NCBI GenBank assembly: GCA_025357875.1
Contig: JANYLK010000076.1
Location: forward strand, 1-45,147
DNA length: 45,147 bases
Direction of reading: 5' to 3'
Source of the DNA: Granulicella sp.
GTDB taxonomy: Bacteria > Acidobacteriota > Terriglobia > Terriglobales > Acidobacteriaceae
Position 1 is the stretch's first letter. Every line of letters starts with the position of its first letter. Shown here one piece after another: positions 18,050 to 27,631 of the stretch. A program made the translations under genes and the position numbers. The notes below the pieces were generated by a model. It ran no database searches, was not told the origin of the DNA, and saw only the letters and a list, made by a program, of their open reading frames with translations.

Positions 18050-19369
18050 ATGGCTACAGGTACCTCGCAGGCACCCGAGCTTGCCGGTTCTCCCCTCGCA
18101 AGTCGCACCCGCCACCAAACGGCGCTGCGGTTGCTTCCATTCCTGTTTGTCCTGTATATCGTCAATTATCTGGACCGCACCAGCGTTGCGTATGCAGCCA
18201 TTGGAATGTCTCGCGACCTGGGCTTCAGTGATCGGGTCTTCGGCCTGGGAGTGGGCGTTTTCTTCATCGGATATCTGGTTCTACAAATCCCCGGCGCGCT
18301 ATTGGCCGAACGCTGGAGCGCGCGTAGAATCATCTCCGCCTCCATGGTCGCCTGGGGTTCTCTTACGGCGCTGACGGCACTTGTGCATACTCCGACGCAG
18401 CTCTACTTCGCCCGCTTCCTGCTCGGTCTTGCGGAGGCCAGCTTCTTCCCCGGCGTGATCGTCCTGCTGAGCCACTGGTTTATTCAGAAGGACCGCGCCA
18501 AGGCGGTCAGCAACTTCATGGCGGCAGTTCCGTTATCGCTGGTCATCGGTTCGCCGATCGCTGGATGGATCATCGGACACAACTGGTTCACCATCCACGG
18601 CTGGCGGTGGCTCTTCGCCCTGGAGGGTCTGCCGGCAATCCTGCTCGGTGTCGTCGCGTTCTTCTATCTGCCGGATTGGCCTCAGGATGCGTCATGGCTC
18701 TCTGACGAGCAACGTACGGGGATCACGAAAGAGTTGGCAGTGGAGAAGTCGGTCCATCGCCGGGCCGTCACAGTAATGGAGACTCTGCGCTCAGGCAAAA
18801 TATTGCTGCTCGGGGCCGTGGCTTTTCTCGCCTACCTGCCGACCTATGCCGCAATCTACTGGCTTCCTACACTCTTGAAGCGCCAGACAGGTTTGTCGGA
18901 CGTACGAGTAGGTTTGTATCTGGCGATTCCATACGGCGCGGCGCTTCTCGCCATGTTGATCAATGGGTGGCATTCCGACAAATATCTTGAAAGACGATGG
19001 CACACCGCGCTCCCTATCCTTCTGTTGGCGATTGGAGCGCTCGGCCTCCTCGTTATGCCTCAATCGCTTCCGACGACCCTTTTATGCTTCAGCCTGATGT
19101 GCATGGAGCTGGCTTATCTTCCAGTCTTCTGGTCAATCCCATCAGAAATCCTGAGCGAAGCCGCGGCCGCAACAGCCATAGGAGTGATGAGTACCATCGC
19201 AAACATCGCAGGATTCCTCGGTCCCATGCTGTTTGGATATCTTCACACGCGGACTGGTTCGCTGGTGTGGGGATGTGTCATGTTGATCGCATCGTCGACT
19301 GCGTCCGGCGTCCTTATGTTGGCGATCCCCGGAACACGTCGGCCTGCTGTCGAAGAGTTCACAGCCTAA
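18050..19369 (+). CDS. MFS transporter, anion:cation symporter (ACS) type
   Basis: A 439-aa protein with about 12 hydrophobic segments. The pattern NYLDRTSVAYAAIGMSRDLG in helix 1, GYLVLQIPGALLAERWSAR after helix 2, and FLLGLAEASFFPGVIVLLSHW in helices 4-5 is typical of the ACS subfamily of the major facilitator superfamily. That subfamily takes up organic anions such as tartrate, glucarate or phthalate with a proton. The substrate cannot be set from sequence. GGAGG precedes the ATG. It is divergent from recG and is followed by the beta-CASP gene after 117 bp with no terminator that I can see. Confidence 0.88.
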   Translation: MATGTSQAPELAGSPLASRTRHQTALRLLPFLFVLYIVNYLDRTSVAYAAIGMSRDLGFSDRVFGLGVGVFFIGYLVLQIPGALLAERWSARRIISASMVAWGSLTALTALVHTPTQLYFARFLLGLAEASFFPGVIVLLSHWFIQKDRAKAVSNFMAAVPLSLVIGSPIAGWIIGHNWFTIHGWRWLFALEGLPAILLGVVAFFYLPDWPQDASWLSDEQRTGITKELAVEKSVHRRAVTVMETLRSGKILLLGAVAFLAYLPTYAAIYWLPTLLKRQTGLSDVRVGLYLAIPYGAALLAMLINGWHSDKYLERRWHTALPILLLAIGALGLLVMPQSLPTTLLCFSLMCMELAYLPVFWSIPSEILSEAAAATAIGVMSTIANIAGFLGPMLFGYLHTRTGSLVWGCVMLIASSTASGVLMLAIPGTRRPAVEEFTA

Positions 19370-19486
19370 AGCCTTGCGTTTGTCAGCAGCGCCCAATCCA
19401 GTTATCGTCATTCTTTGTGATCTGACAACGGGAGTGGGGCTGAGTGGAACGGATTGCCAGCGCACAACCAACATAGAGGAGAGCGC

Positions 19487-20944
19487 ATGGGAATTCGTTT
19501 GCATTTCTGGGGTGCGGATCAGACCGTCACCGGGTCGAGCCATCACATCGAAACCGCGGGGCAGAATATTCTGCTCGACTGCGGACTGTTCCAAGGCCGG
19601 CGGCAGGACGCGGCGGACATCAACTCGCACCTGGCGCTGACACCGGAGCAGCTTGCGGGCGGCATGCTGAACGCGGTCGTCCTCTCTCACGCGCACATTG
19701 ACCATAGCGGCGACCTGCCTCTGCTGTCGAAGCAGGGATATCGTGGACCCATCTACACCACGCCAGCGACCATCGACTTATGTGCGCCCATGCTTAAAGA
19801 CGCCGCGCACATTCAGGAGAGCGATGCAGAGTTTATTGATAAGCGACGCGGACGCAGGAAAGCAATCGGTGTGCCTCCGGGGCCCGGGGCGATACCGGTG
19901 CCGCCGCTCTATTCACAGCAGGACGCCGAGCAGGTGAACCAGCTCTTCAAGCCGGTGAAGCTGCACGAGCCGCAGTTGCTGGCGGGTTCGACCAAGGACG
20001 CCGGGTTCACGATGACCTCGTCGAATGCGGGTCACATGCTTGGCTCAACGTGCGTGCTGATCGAGGCGGTGGAGAAGGGGCAGACGGTGCGGCTGCTGTT
20101 TTCGGGCGATGTTGGCCGCAAGAATCTGCCCATCATCAAGGATCCCGACCCTGCTCCAGCGGCGGACTACCTGATCATGGAGAGCACCTATGGCGATCGT
20201 CTTCATTCGCCGGTCGGCGATGTGAAGCAGAAGCTGGCAACGCTGATCAAGGCCGTTCTTGCGCGCGGCGGACACATTATCGTTCCTGCGTTTGCGGTTG
20301 AGCGGACACAGCAATTAATACTGCTGCTGCATGAACTGATCGACTCGAAGCAGCTTCAGGAGTTTCCGATTTTCGTCGACAGCCCGCTCGCCGTCGCCGT
20401 TACCGATGTGTTCAAAAAACATACCGAGGAATGGGATGCAGACGCCTGCGCCTTCTATAACAAGCACGAGGATGCCTTCGGCTGGAACCGTCTGCGCTAT
20501 ATCCAGACGGTGCAGGAGAGCAAAGCGCTGAACGGTCTGCACATGCCGTTCTTGGTCATCTCTGCTTCGGGAATGTTGGAGGCTGGGCGCATTCTGCATC
20601 ACTTGAAGAATGGGATTGAAGACCCGCGCAACCTGATTCTGATCACCGGTTACCAGGCCGAGAATACGCTTGGGAGCAAGTTGATTGCCAAGCTGCCAGA
20701 GGTCAATATCTTTGGCGAGCCGATGCGCGTGCGAGCGCAGGTGGAGTCGATCGACGCGCTCAGCGGACATGCGGATCAACAGGAGTTGCTGGACTGGATG
20801 GCGCCGACTGCTCCGGGACTGAAGAAGGTCTTCCTGGTCCACGGCGAGCCGGTTGCGCAGCAGGCGTTGAAGGCGAAGATCGAAGAGCGCTACAAGCTCG
20901 AAGTAGTGATTCCCAAACGCGGCGACCGGGTAGAAATTAGCTAG
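19487..20944 (+). CDS. beta-CASP metallo-beta-lactamase-fold hydrolase (putative RNase)
   Basis: A 485-aa protein starting MGIRLHFWGADQTVTGSS; the ATG at 19487 follows AGGAGAG. It contains the zinc motif SHAHIDHSGDLP, NAGHMLGSTCVLI, FSGDVGRKNLPII, the beta-CASP ESTYGDR, ISASGMLEAGRILHHL, and IDALSGHADQQELL with VHGEP. This is the YsgB/CPSF-like group, related to archaeal and bacterial RNA-processing nucleases. The likely role is RNA maturation or decay in the cytoplasm; the target is unknown. All metal ligands are present. Confidence 0.9.
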   Translation: MGIRLHFWGADQTVTGSSHHIETAGQNILLDCGLFQGRRQDAADINSHLALTPEQLAGGMLNAVVLSHAHIDHSGDLPLLSKQGYRGPIYTTPATIDLCAPMLKDAAHIQESDAEFIDKRRGRRKAIGVPPGPGAIPVPPLYSQQDAEQVNQLFKPVKLHEPQLLAGSTKDAGFTMTSSNAGHMLGSTCVLIEAVEKGQTVRLLFSGDVGRKNLPIIKDPDPAPAADYLIMESTYGDRLHSPVGDVKQKLATLIKAVLARGGHIIVPAFAVERTQQLILLLHELIDSKQLQEFPIFVDSPLAVAVTDVFKKHTEEWDADACAFYNKHEDAFGWNRLRYIQTVQESKALNGLHMPFLVISASGMLEAGRILHHLKNGIEDPRNLILITGYQAENTLGSKLIAKLPEVNIFGEPMRVRAQVESIDALSGHADQQELLDWMAPTAPGLKKVFLVHGEPVAQQALKAKIEERYKLEVVIPKRGDRVEIS

Positions 20945-21003
20945 TGGCAAAAAATCGAGGGCAAAAGCGGTATGCTTTCCGTGTGACGTGTTAGGAGAGA
21001 TGG

Positions 21004-21975
21004 ATGAATATTGCCGCAAAGGTGACCGACCTGATCGGACGCACTCCGTTGGTTGAGCTGAACCGGGTTACCGAAGGATGCGGCGCGCGCGTCGTCGTGA
21101 AGCTCGAAAGTCAAAATCCGCTGAGCAGCGTGAAGGATCGCATCGGCCTCGCCATGATCGAAGCGGCGGAACGTGAAGGCAAGATCAAGCCGGGCGTGAC
21201 GGTGCTGATTGAGCCCACTAGCGGAAACACTGGGATCGGGCTGGCGTTCGTGGCCGCGGTGAAAGGTTACGACATCATCCTCACCATGCCGGAGACGATG
21301 AGCGTGGAACGGCGCATTCTGCTGCTGGCCTTTGGTGCAAAAATTGTGCTGACACCTGGGTCGAGCGGCATGAAGGGCGCAATCGCCAAGGCTGAGGAGC
21401 TGGTCCGCGACACACCGAACAGCTATATGCCGCAGCAGTTCAATAATCCTGCGAACCCGAAGATTCATTTCGAGACCACCGGTCCTGAGATATGGGACGA
21501 CACCGATGGCACGGCAGACATCCTGGTATCGGGTGTAGGCACCGGTGGCACTCTGACCGGCATCAGCGAATACATGAAGGGTCGCAAGCCGAGTTTCTGG
21601 ACCGTGGCGGTCGAGCCGACGGATAGCCACGTGCTCTCTGGTGGCGCGCCGGGGCCGCACAAGATCCAAGGAATTGGCGCGGGCTTTGTGCCCAAGGTGC
21701 TGAAGACCGAACTGATTGACGAGGTCATCCAGGTGACCAACGACGAAGCCTTCGCGATGGCACGCCGGCTGCCGAAGGAGGAGGGCCTGCTGGTGGGCAT
21801 CTCGGCAGGCGCGGCGGTCCATGCAGCGCTGCAATTGGCGCACGATCCGAAGAACGCGGGCAAGCTGATTGTGGTCATCATTCCCAGCGGCGGCGAGCGC
21901 TATCTCTCTACGCTGTTGTTTGACGAGCTTCGCCAGCAGGCTCTCAGTACGCCGACGTCTCCCGTCGCTCCATGA
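21004..21975 (+). CDS. cysK: cysteine synthase A
   Basis: O-acetylserine sulfhydrylase, which makes L-cysteine from O-acetylserine and sulfide with PLP. It is 323 aa, with [15 protein letters not shown], the PLP lysine K44 in [13 protein letters not shown], the substrate loop [12 protein letters not shown], the phosphate-binding [10 protein letters not shown], and [13 protein letters not shown] near the C-terminus. AGGAGAG lies ahead of the ATG. Its stop overlaps the cysE start (ATGA), matching the known physical association of CysK with CysE. Confidence 0.97.
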   Translation: MNIAAKVTDLIGRTPLVELNRVTEGCGARVVVKLESQNPLSSVKDRIGLAMIEAAEREGKIKPGVTVLIEPTSGNTGIGLAFVAAVKGYDIILTMPETMSVERRILLLAFGAKIVLTPGSSGMKGAIAKAEELVRDTPNSYMPQQFNNPANPKIHFETTGPEIWDDTDGTADILVSGVGTGGTLTGISEYMKGRKPSFWTVAVEPTDSHVLSGGAPGPHKIQGIGAGFVPKVLKTELIDEVIQVTNDEAFAMARRLPKEEGLLVGISAGAAVHAALQLAHDPKNAGKLIVVIIPSGGERYLSTLLFDELRQQALSTPTSPVAP

Positions 21976-22730
21976 ACTTTTTTGCGTCGATACGCGAAGA
22001 CGTTCGGTGCGTGTTCGAGCGTGATCCCGCGGCCACCTCGTGGGCGATGGTGTTGATGTGCTATCCCGGCCTGCACGCGGTGTGGGCGCATCGGATTCAC
22101 CACTGGCTGTGGTGCAGGAATTTTAAGCTGCTGGCTCGTTGGATGTCGCAGGTGACCCGATTCTGGACAGGCATCGAGATTCATCCGGGCGCGCTGATTG
22201 GACGGCGACTTTTTATCGACCACGGAATGGGTGTGGTGATCGGCGAGACCGCAATCGTAGGCGACGACGTGACCATATATCAGGGCGTCACGCTCGGCGG
22301 CACCGGCAAGGATGAAGGCAAGCGCCATCCGACGCTGCGCAATGGCGTCTTCGTCGGCAATAACGCAAATATTCTTGGCAACATTACGATCGGGGAGAAC
22401 TCCCGCGTGGGCGCTGGATCTGTTGTGGTGCGCGATGTGCCACCGGATTCGACCGTGGTGGGTGTGCCGGCGCACGTCGTCTACCAGGGCGGCAAGCGCG
22501 TGCTTATAACCGATCCGCATGACGTAAGTGATCCACTGTCGGATGTAATCATCGCGCTGGCCGATGAAGTGAAACGGCTGAAGACGCGGCTAGAGAAACT
22601 CGATGGTGAATTTCAGACTGCGCGGCAAGAGCCGGCGAGCGCCTTCACGGTGGAGCAGGAAGAGAGCGCGCAGTATCGCACCGAGCAGACTTTGCGAGTG
22701 GATAGTGTCAGCATGGGCGAAGGGATCTGA
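21972..22730 (+). CDS. cysE: serine O-acetyltransferase
   Basis: CysE acetylates serine using acetyl-CoA, the step before CysK. The 252-aa protein begins with a helical N-domain ([19 protein letters not shown]), then [17 protein letters not shown]. The left-handed beta helix built of hexapeptide repeats follows ([40 protein letters not shown]), with the catalytic His in FIDHGMG. The C-terminus after residue 195 is a variable coiled tail. It is translationally coupled to cysK. Confidence 0.95.
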   Translation: MNFFASIREDVRCVFERDPAATSWAMVLMCYPGLHAVWAHRIHHWLWCRNFKLLARWMSQVTRFWTGIEIHPGALIGRRLFIDHGMGVVIGETAIVGDDVTIYQGVTLGGTGKDEGKRHPTLRNGVFVGNNANILGNITIGENSRVGAGSVVVRDVPPDSTVVGVPAHVVYQGGKRVLITDPHDVSDPLSDVIIALADEVKRLKTRLEKLDGEFQTARQEPASAFTVEQEESAQYRTEQTLRVDSVSMGEGI

Positions 22731-22742
22731 TCCGCGCCGAGA

Positions 22743-23021
22743 TCATCGTGTAACGCGGCCGACTACATCGGTGCCGCCAGCGAGCGGTTTCTCTACCACA
22801 TGCCAGATATCGCCATCTTCATCCAGGACAGCGAGCACTGGGATTTCGATTAGCGTGCCGCTGCGGGCGACCGCTTGCAGCACTCCCACATCGCCGGCCG
22901 CAAATTCAGTGTGGTCCAGGGTCATCCGCCAGCGCACGGTTGCACCCACGCGTGATTCAAGACGGATATCCGTCACCACGGTGGAGAACTCGCCTTTCCT
23001 GGATTCCGATAGGCCGCTCAT
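22743..23021 (-). CDS. hypothetical 92-aa protein coupled to fbp
   Basis: A small acidic to neutral protein predicted to be mostly beta strand (FSTVVTDIRLESRVGATVRW, DVGVLQAVARSGTLIEI, VLAVLDEDGDIWHVVEKPLA). No signal peptide or membrane helix is seen. The ATG overlaps the fbp stop by 4 nt (ATGA), so it is the second gene of the fbp operon. I do not recognise the family. The coding frame is supported by the coupling and by the even hydrophobic periodicity. Confidence 0.6.
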   Translation of the reverse strand: MSGLSESRKGEFSTVVTDIRLESRVGATVRWRMTLDHTEFAAGDVGVLQAVARSGTLIEIPVLAVLDEDGDIWHVVEKPLAGGTDVVGRVTR

Positions 23022-24004
23022 TTCGCACGTCCGTCGAGCAGCGCCTGCATCTCGCGCTTGCTGCCCACAATGAACGGCGTGCGCTGATGGATTCCCTCGG
23101 GCTTGATGTCGAGGATGCGAGTCTGCCCACTGCTTGCCATACCACCGGCCTGTTCGGCGATGAAGGCAAGCGGGTTCGCCTCATACAGTAATCGCAGCTT
23201 ACCGCCAGGCTGATCCTTCGTCGGCGGATACAGGAACACTCCGCCCTTCAGCAGTGTGCGATGAAAATCCGCCACCAGGCTGCCGATGTAACGTGAGCTG
23301 TATTGCCGTCCCAGCGCGCCCGAGCGCAGCTTGCCGACATACTCTCGATATTCATCCGGCCAGGTCGCAGCATTGGCCTCGTTGACGCTGTAGTAGCCAC
23401 CCTGCTCGGGCATCTTCATGTTCTCGCTCGTCAGCACAAAGGCGCCAATCGTGGGATCAAGCGTAAATCCATGCACACCGTGGCCGGTGGTATATACCAG
23501 CACTGTCGATGGTCCATATACGACGTAACCTGCCGCAACCTGCGTGTATCCCGGCTGCAGGATCGACGCCTGCAAGTCACTGCTATGGTCGGACGGCAGC
23601 CGGCGCAGCACACTGAAGATAGTTCCGACATTGACGTTGACGTCGATGTTAGACGAGCCATCCAGCGGATCGAAGACGATGATGTACTTGCCAGTTTCGA
23701 CCGAACGGTTGAAAGTCACCGGCTCCTCATCCTCTTCGCTTACCAGCGCAGCGACGGAATCGCGCAGGCCCAGGCAGTGCAGCAGAGCCTGGTTTGCGTA
23801 CACATCAAGCTTCTGCTGCTGCTCACCTTGCACATTGGTCTGGCCCATCACACCGAGCACATCAGTGAGTCCGGCGGTGCGGATCTTAGCCTCGACCATC
23901 TTAGTCGCAAGCGTAATTCCGCTGAGCAGCCAGCTGAATCGCCCGGTCGCCTCGCTGATCTCTTGCTGCTGTTGCAGAATGTGTTGCTGCACCGTCGTAA
24001 TCAT
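23018..24004 (-). CDS. fbp: fructose-1,6-bisphosphatase class 1
   Basis: Converts fructose 1,6-bisphosphate to fructose 6-phosphate in gluconeogenesis. The 328-aa protein has the metal-binding motif VFDPLDGSSNIDVNVNVGTI, an N-terminal helix (QQHILQQQQEISEATGRFSW), a substrate loop with GKLRLLYEANPLAFIAEQAG, and the C-terminal IHQRTPFIVGSKREM. All are typical of class 1 FBPase. The following 92-aa gene overlaps its stop. Confidence 0.96.
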   Translation of the reverse strand: MITTVQQHILQQQQEISEATGRFSWLLSGITLATKMVEAKIRTAGLTDVLGVMGQTNVQGEQQQKLDVYANQALLHCLGLRDSVAALVSEEDEEPVTFNRSVETGKYIIVFDPLDGSSNIDVNVNVGTIFSVLRRLPSDHSSDLQASILQPGYTQVAAGYVVYGPSTVLVYTTGHGVHGFTLDPTIGAFVLTSENMKMPEQGGYYSVNEANAATWPDEYREYVGKLRSGALGRQYSSRYIGSLVADFHRTLLKGGVFLYPPTKDQPGGKLRLLYEANPLAFIAEQAGGMASSGQTRILDIKPEGIHQRTPFIVGSKREMQALLDGRAK

Positions 24005-24090
24005 TTGTTACCGTCTCTCCATAAGCAAGCGTATTACATCAAGTTCTACCGGTGGAGCTCAGCACCTTTACATGCCATGATCAGCGCAGC

Positions 24091-26025
24091 TTAAGGCTCA
24101 ACTAAAACTTCGACCCCGCTTGCTTGTCCGGCATTGCGATATACACTTTCGGTCGCTTTTACGAAATCCGTCGGCTTGGCGAATGGAATATCAACAAACG
24201 TCTGCGGGTTTCGATCCACCAACGGGAACCAACTGCTTTGCACCTGCACCATGATCCTGTGTCCGGTGCGGAAGGTATGATTCACATCCGGCATCTCCGC
24301 ATTGACGCTTACAAGCTTTCCCGGAATTAGCGCCGCGGGCTTCTCCCAGCTATCGCGGAACTTCGCGCGCATCGGCTCGCCGCGCACCAATTGCTCGTAA
24401 CCGCCCATGATGATTGGCACATTGCCCAGAATCCTCTTCCCAAGCGCAGCTTCCGCAGAAGGAGGGTCCGGATAGTCTTCCGGATACACGTCGATCAATT
24501 TCACAACAAAGTCAGAATCCGTTCCGGTCGACGCGACTTTCAGCTTGGGGCGAACAGGCCCGACCACCGTCACATCCGCGGTCAACGGTTCCGTCTCGTA
24601 AACCAGTACGTCCGGCCGACGCGCTGCAAATCTCTGGTCGTCGGCCATGTACCGTTGTGGCACCGTATTGGTTACATAATTCACAAATGGCACTGGATGG
24701 GCCGGATCGCTAACGTACTCATCCACTCCCACTGTCTCCTTGGGAACGTCGAAACTCAAGCCGCCGCCAGCGTGGAAGTACAGCGTCTTCGTCACCGCAG
24801 CCTTCGGCGGCCAGGTGTCGTACTTCTTCCAGACATTGGTTCCGGTTTCAAATACATAAGCTTTCGGAAGTGCTGCATAGTCTCTCCCCTTCAAATACTT
24901 TTCGAAGAACGGAAACTGAATCTGCGCGCGGAAGAATACGCCGGTCTTCGCGTTGAAGGTTGCATCGCCCAGCTTATCCCCATCCCAGACAGCCCAGCCT
25001 CCATGTGTCCATGGCCCCACGACCAACGTGTTCACAACTCCGGGATTGAATTCGTCGATCGCATGAAATGTCTTGAACGGACCCGACAGGTCCTCCGCGT
25101 CGAACCATCCTCCCACCACCATCACCGCTGCGTGGACTCCCGTCATATGCCGCGATATGTCTCGCGCCTTCCAGTAGTCGTCATAGGTGGTGTGGATCAG
25201 TTGGTCGTGAAACAGGAAGTTGGTTCCGTTGAAATTCTTGTCCAGGTTTGAGGTTGCTCCCGCCTTCAGGTAGAACCCGTACGTATCCTTCGAATCGAAT
25301 TCGAACGGTAATGACGCCTTGGGGAGTGTTGGGTTGGTCTGCGGCATGAAGCTAACATAGAAGCCGTGGTTTGCCCCGAGCATGAACGCGCCCCCGTGGT
25401 ACCCATCGTCGTTGAAGAACAGGTCCGTCATCGGAGCCTGCGGGCTGGCTGCCTTGATCGCGGGATGCGAATCAATGATGCTCGCCGACGTGTAGAACCC
25501 CGGATAGCTGATCCCGGTGATGCCTACCTTCCCATTGTTGTTCTCGACCGTTTTCAAAAGGATTTCGACGGTGTCGTACGTGTCTGTCGATTCGTCCGTC
25601 GCCTTTGGGTTGGCCTTTTGCGCTTGGGTCAGCGCAGGACTCATCTCGCGGAATACGCCTTCGCTCTCGTAGCGGCCGCGCACGTCTCCGCAGGCGAAGA
25701 TGTATCCACTCTCCAGTAGCTCGCGGCTCACTCCCAATCGAGCTGGCAACTGATCCTCGCCATACGGCCCGCAACTATAAGGGGTCCGTGTCATGAGAAA
25801 TGGATACGGCCCGTTGTCGCCCTTCGCTCCGAACGATCCAGCCTGCGGCACGTACACCGACACAAACAGCTTCATGCCGTCGCGCATGGGGATGCGATAC
25901 TCATACTTCGCATAGTGAGTCTTGACGAACCCCTCGGTATCGAATGCCGGCTCAGGTGCCACTTGCCCTGAGGCAACACCTGCCGCACATATCAACGTCA
26001 ACAGCAAAACAAGCCGCACACGCAT
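24091..26025 (-). CDS. CocE/NonD-family alpha/beta hydrolase (secreted)
   Basis: A 644-aa hydrolase of the X-Pro dipeptidyl-peptidase S15/cocaine esterase family, which cleaves esters or amides, including glutaryl-7-ACA type substrates. A signal peptide covers about residues 1-20 (VLLLTLICAAGVASG). The catalytic Ser is in VGITGISYPGFY (about residue 173), the Asp is probably in VGGWFDAEDL, and the His is in VVGPWTHGGW. A jelly-roll C-terminal domain (LTADVTVVGPVRPKLKVAST, TFVDIPFAKP) follows. The ATG at 26025 follows GGAG; a TTG ten codons earlier is less likely. The natural substrate is not known. Confidence 0.92.
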   Translation of the reverse strand: MRVRLVLLLTLICAAGVASGQVAPEPAFDTEGFVKTHYAKYEYRIPMRDGMKLFVSVYVPQAGSFGAKGDNGPYPFLMTRTPYSCGPYGEDQLPARLGVSRELLESGYIFACGDVRGRYESEGVFREMSPALTQAQKANPKATDESTDTYDTVEILLKTVENNNGKVGITGISYPGFYTSASIIDSHPAIKAASPQAPMTDLFFNDDGYHGGAFMLGANHGFYVSFMPQTNPTLPKASLPFEFDSKDTYGFYLKAGATSNLDKNFNGTNFLFHDQLIHTTYDDYWKARDISRHMTGVHAAVMVVGGWFDAEDLSGPFKTFHAIDEFNPGVVNTLVVGPWTHGGWAVWDGDKLGDATFNAKTGVFFRAQIQFPFFEKYLKGRDYAALPKAYVFETGTNVWKKYDTWPPKAAVTKTLYFHAGGGLSFDVPKETVGVDEYVSDPAHPVPFVNYVTNTVPQRYMADDQRFAARRPDVLVYETEPLTADVTVVGPVRPKLKVASTGTDSDFVVKLIDVYPEDYPDPPSAEAALGKRILGNVPIIMGGYEQLVRGEPMRAKFRDSWEKPAALIPGKLVSVNAEMPDVNHTFRTGHRIMVQVQSSWFPLVDRNPQTFVDIPFAKPTDFVKATESVYRNAGQASGVEVLVEP

Positions 26026-26180
26026 GCCTAGAATCTCCAGATCATCAATTGTCAATCGTATGTTCCCGGTTTCAACAGCTTACGCCAAACGCCACGAGTG
26101 GCATCGCATCCACCATGATGTCTCAGCCACCAATTAAAGCGTCGTAGTGTACTTTTCGTTACCGCCCTGGCACCTAGTCT

Positions 26181-26804
26181 TCAAGTCAAATCATCGGTGT
26201 CAAACGGCGTTACCTTGCGACCAAGCGCGGAAATATCGCGTCGGCTACTGACCAGTCCCTCTACTACAGCGTTCAACTCTTCCTCGGAATCGGCGTCCGC
26301 AGTCGCCGTCAGATGGGCCAGCACATCGGGTCTGGCAAGGCTCTCCAGCAGCACCGTGCAGTGCGCCACAGCTACGTGGTCAAGGCTTAGACCCTCAGGT
26401 GTTTTTGCCTTAATACCCACTTCGCCTGGCTTGATGCCGAGCAGCTCGGCGACGCACTCTCGCAGCTCTCCGGCAATTGGGACGATCTTCGGCCGCGCCA
26501 TTACGAGTACGGTGTCGATATTGACGATCTTGTAGCCTGCGGTGGCGACTTCTTCGAGCGCCGTCTGCAGGAATACGCTCGAAGCAGCGCCCTTCCAGCG
26601 CGGATCGCTGGGCGGAAAGAATGTTCCAATGTCGCCGGCCGAGACCGCACCGAGCAACGCATCGGTGATTGCGTGCAGCAGCACGTCCCCGTCAGAGTGC
26701 CCAGCGAGGCCTTCCGTGTGCTCGATCGCCAGGCCACCAATCACTAGCGGCACGCCCGCCTTGAACACGTGCGAGTCAAACCCATAGCCAATCCGCATAC
26801 TCAT
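26181..26804 (-). CDS. ispF: 2-C-methyl-D-erythritol 2,4-cyclodiphosphate synthase
   Basis: IspF makes methylerythritol cyclodiphosphate in the MEP isoprenoid pathway. The start IGYGFDSHVF contains the zinc ligands DSH, and AGHSDGDVLLHAITDALLGA, GDIGTFFPPSDP and NIDTVLVMARPKI are all conserved. The C-terminal region is unusual. Where most enzymes have a glycine-rich (T/S)GRGEG-like motif, this one reads GIKAKTPEGLSLDHVAVAHC. It also has roughly 45 additional residues (ending LGRKVTPFDTDDLT), giving 207 aa against the usual 155-160. The ATG overlaps the ispD stop (ATGA), consistent with an ispD-ispF operon. Confidence 0.94.
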   Translation of the reverse strand: MSMRIGYGFDSHVFKAGVPLVIGGLAIEHTEGLAGHSDGDVLLHAITDALLGAVSAGDIGTFFPPSDPRWKGAASSVFLQTALEEVATAGYKIVNIDTVLVMARPKIVPIAGELRECVAELLGIKPGEVGIKAKTPEGLSLDHVAVAHCTVLLESLARPDVLAHLTATADADSEEELNAVVEGLVSSRRDISALGRKVTPFDTDDLT

Positions 26805-27535
26805 TTCGCGCCCGTCAAATAAAACTCCGCCAGTTCGATATCTCCCGGCTGGGTGATCTTGAAATTTGTCGCCGACCCAGCCACGACTGCCACGATGATA
26901 CCCGCACGCTCCAGCAGGCTGGCCTCATCAGTACCTTCAAACTCATCTGCAGCGGCTTCGGCAAAGGCGCGTTGCAACAGACCGCAGCGCGCTCCCTGCG
27001 GCGTCTGCGCCTGGACAATTCGCTCGCGCGGAATGGTCGCGGTCACGATCGCACCGTGTGCAGTTCGCTCCACCTGCTTGATCGTGTCCACTGCGGGCAA
27101 GCCCACGATGGCAGCTCCATACTCGACCACCGCGTCGATGGTCCGATCGATAGTAGGTACGTCGATCAGAGGCCGAGCGGCATCATGCACCAACACCACA
27201 TCGTCCTCATCACAGCCGCAATCCGAAACCAGCAGAGCCAGCGCATTCGACACCGATTCCTGCCGATGGTCGCCGCCCTCAACGACATGCACGTTGCCTC
27301 TCAGCCCGAACTCGGCCACTTGTGCGCGAACCCGGTCGATTTCCGTCCGGCGCACAGCAACATAGATGGCGTCAACCCGCTCGACCGCCAAAAATGCGCG
27401 CAGGCAATGGACGAGCACGGGAACGCCCGCAATCGTCAGAAACTGCTTGGGAATGGGCGAACTGCTGCCCACTCCCAAGCCTACGGACATTCTCGTCCCA
27501 ATACCTGCCGCCGGAAGAATCACAAACACACGCAT
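26801..27535 (-). CDS. ispD: 2-C-methyl-D-erythritol 4-phosphate cytidylyltransferase
   Basis: IspD couples CTP to methylerythritol phosphate, two steps before IspF. The 244-aa protein has the nucleotidyltransferase signature LPAAGIGTRM, the PKQFLTIAGVPVLVHCLRAF region, DVVLVHDAARPLIDVPTID, and VRRTEIDRVR. Its C-terminal motif VAGSATNFKITQPGDIELAE is typical of the family. The first gene of the coupled pair; a TATACT lies 9 nt upstream of the ATG. Confidence 0.95.
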   Translation of the reverse strand: MRVFVILPAAGIGTRMSVGLGVGSSSPIPKQFLTIAGVPVLVHCLRAFLAVERVDAIYVAVRRTEIDRVRAQVAEFGLRGNVHVVEGGDHRQESVSNALALLVSDCGCDEDDVVLVHDAARPLIDVPTIDRTIDAVVEYGAAIVGLPAVDTIKQVERTAHGAIVTATIPRERIVQAQTPQGARCGLLQRAFAEAAADEFEGTDEASLLERAGIIVAVVAGSATNFKITQPGDIELAEFYLTGAK

Positions 27536-27544
27536 AGCCTATGA

Positions 27545-27550
27545 AGTATA
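27545..27550 (-). promoter_or_regulatory. candidate -10 box for ispD-ispF
   Basis: TATACT on the minus strand, 9 nt from the ispD ATG, with no ribosome site between. It implies a leader of only a few bases. No -35 is evident. Confidence 0.3.
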
Positions 27551-27631
27551 CAAGATAGGCGGGTGCCGGGCCGCATTCGTGGCACGCGAGAGACGCAGTA
27601 GTATGAGCATCTGAGGTCAGAACCACAGCCA

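Noticed and set aside
17911-18165. N-terminal extension of recG
   Set aside because: It would overlap the MFS transporter start and contains no RecG-like sequence. The wedge domain begins right after the GTG at 17910.
19140-19170. Possible copy of the dispersed repeat in the MFS gene
   Set aside because: The resemblance (AAATCCTGAGCGAAGC) is short and the segment encodes the ordinary MFS sequence SIPSEILSEAAAA, so it is not counted.
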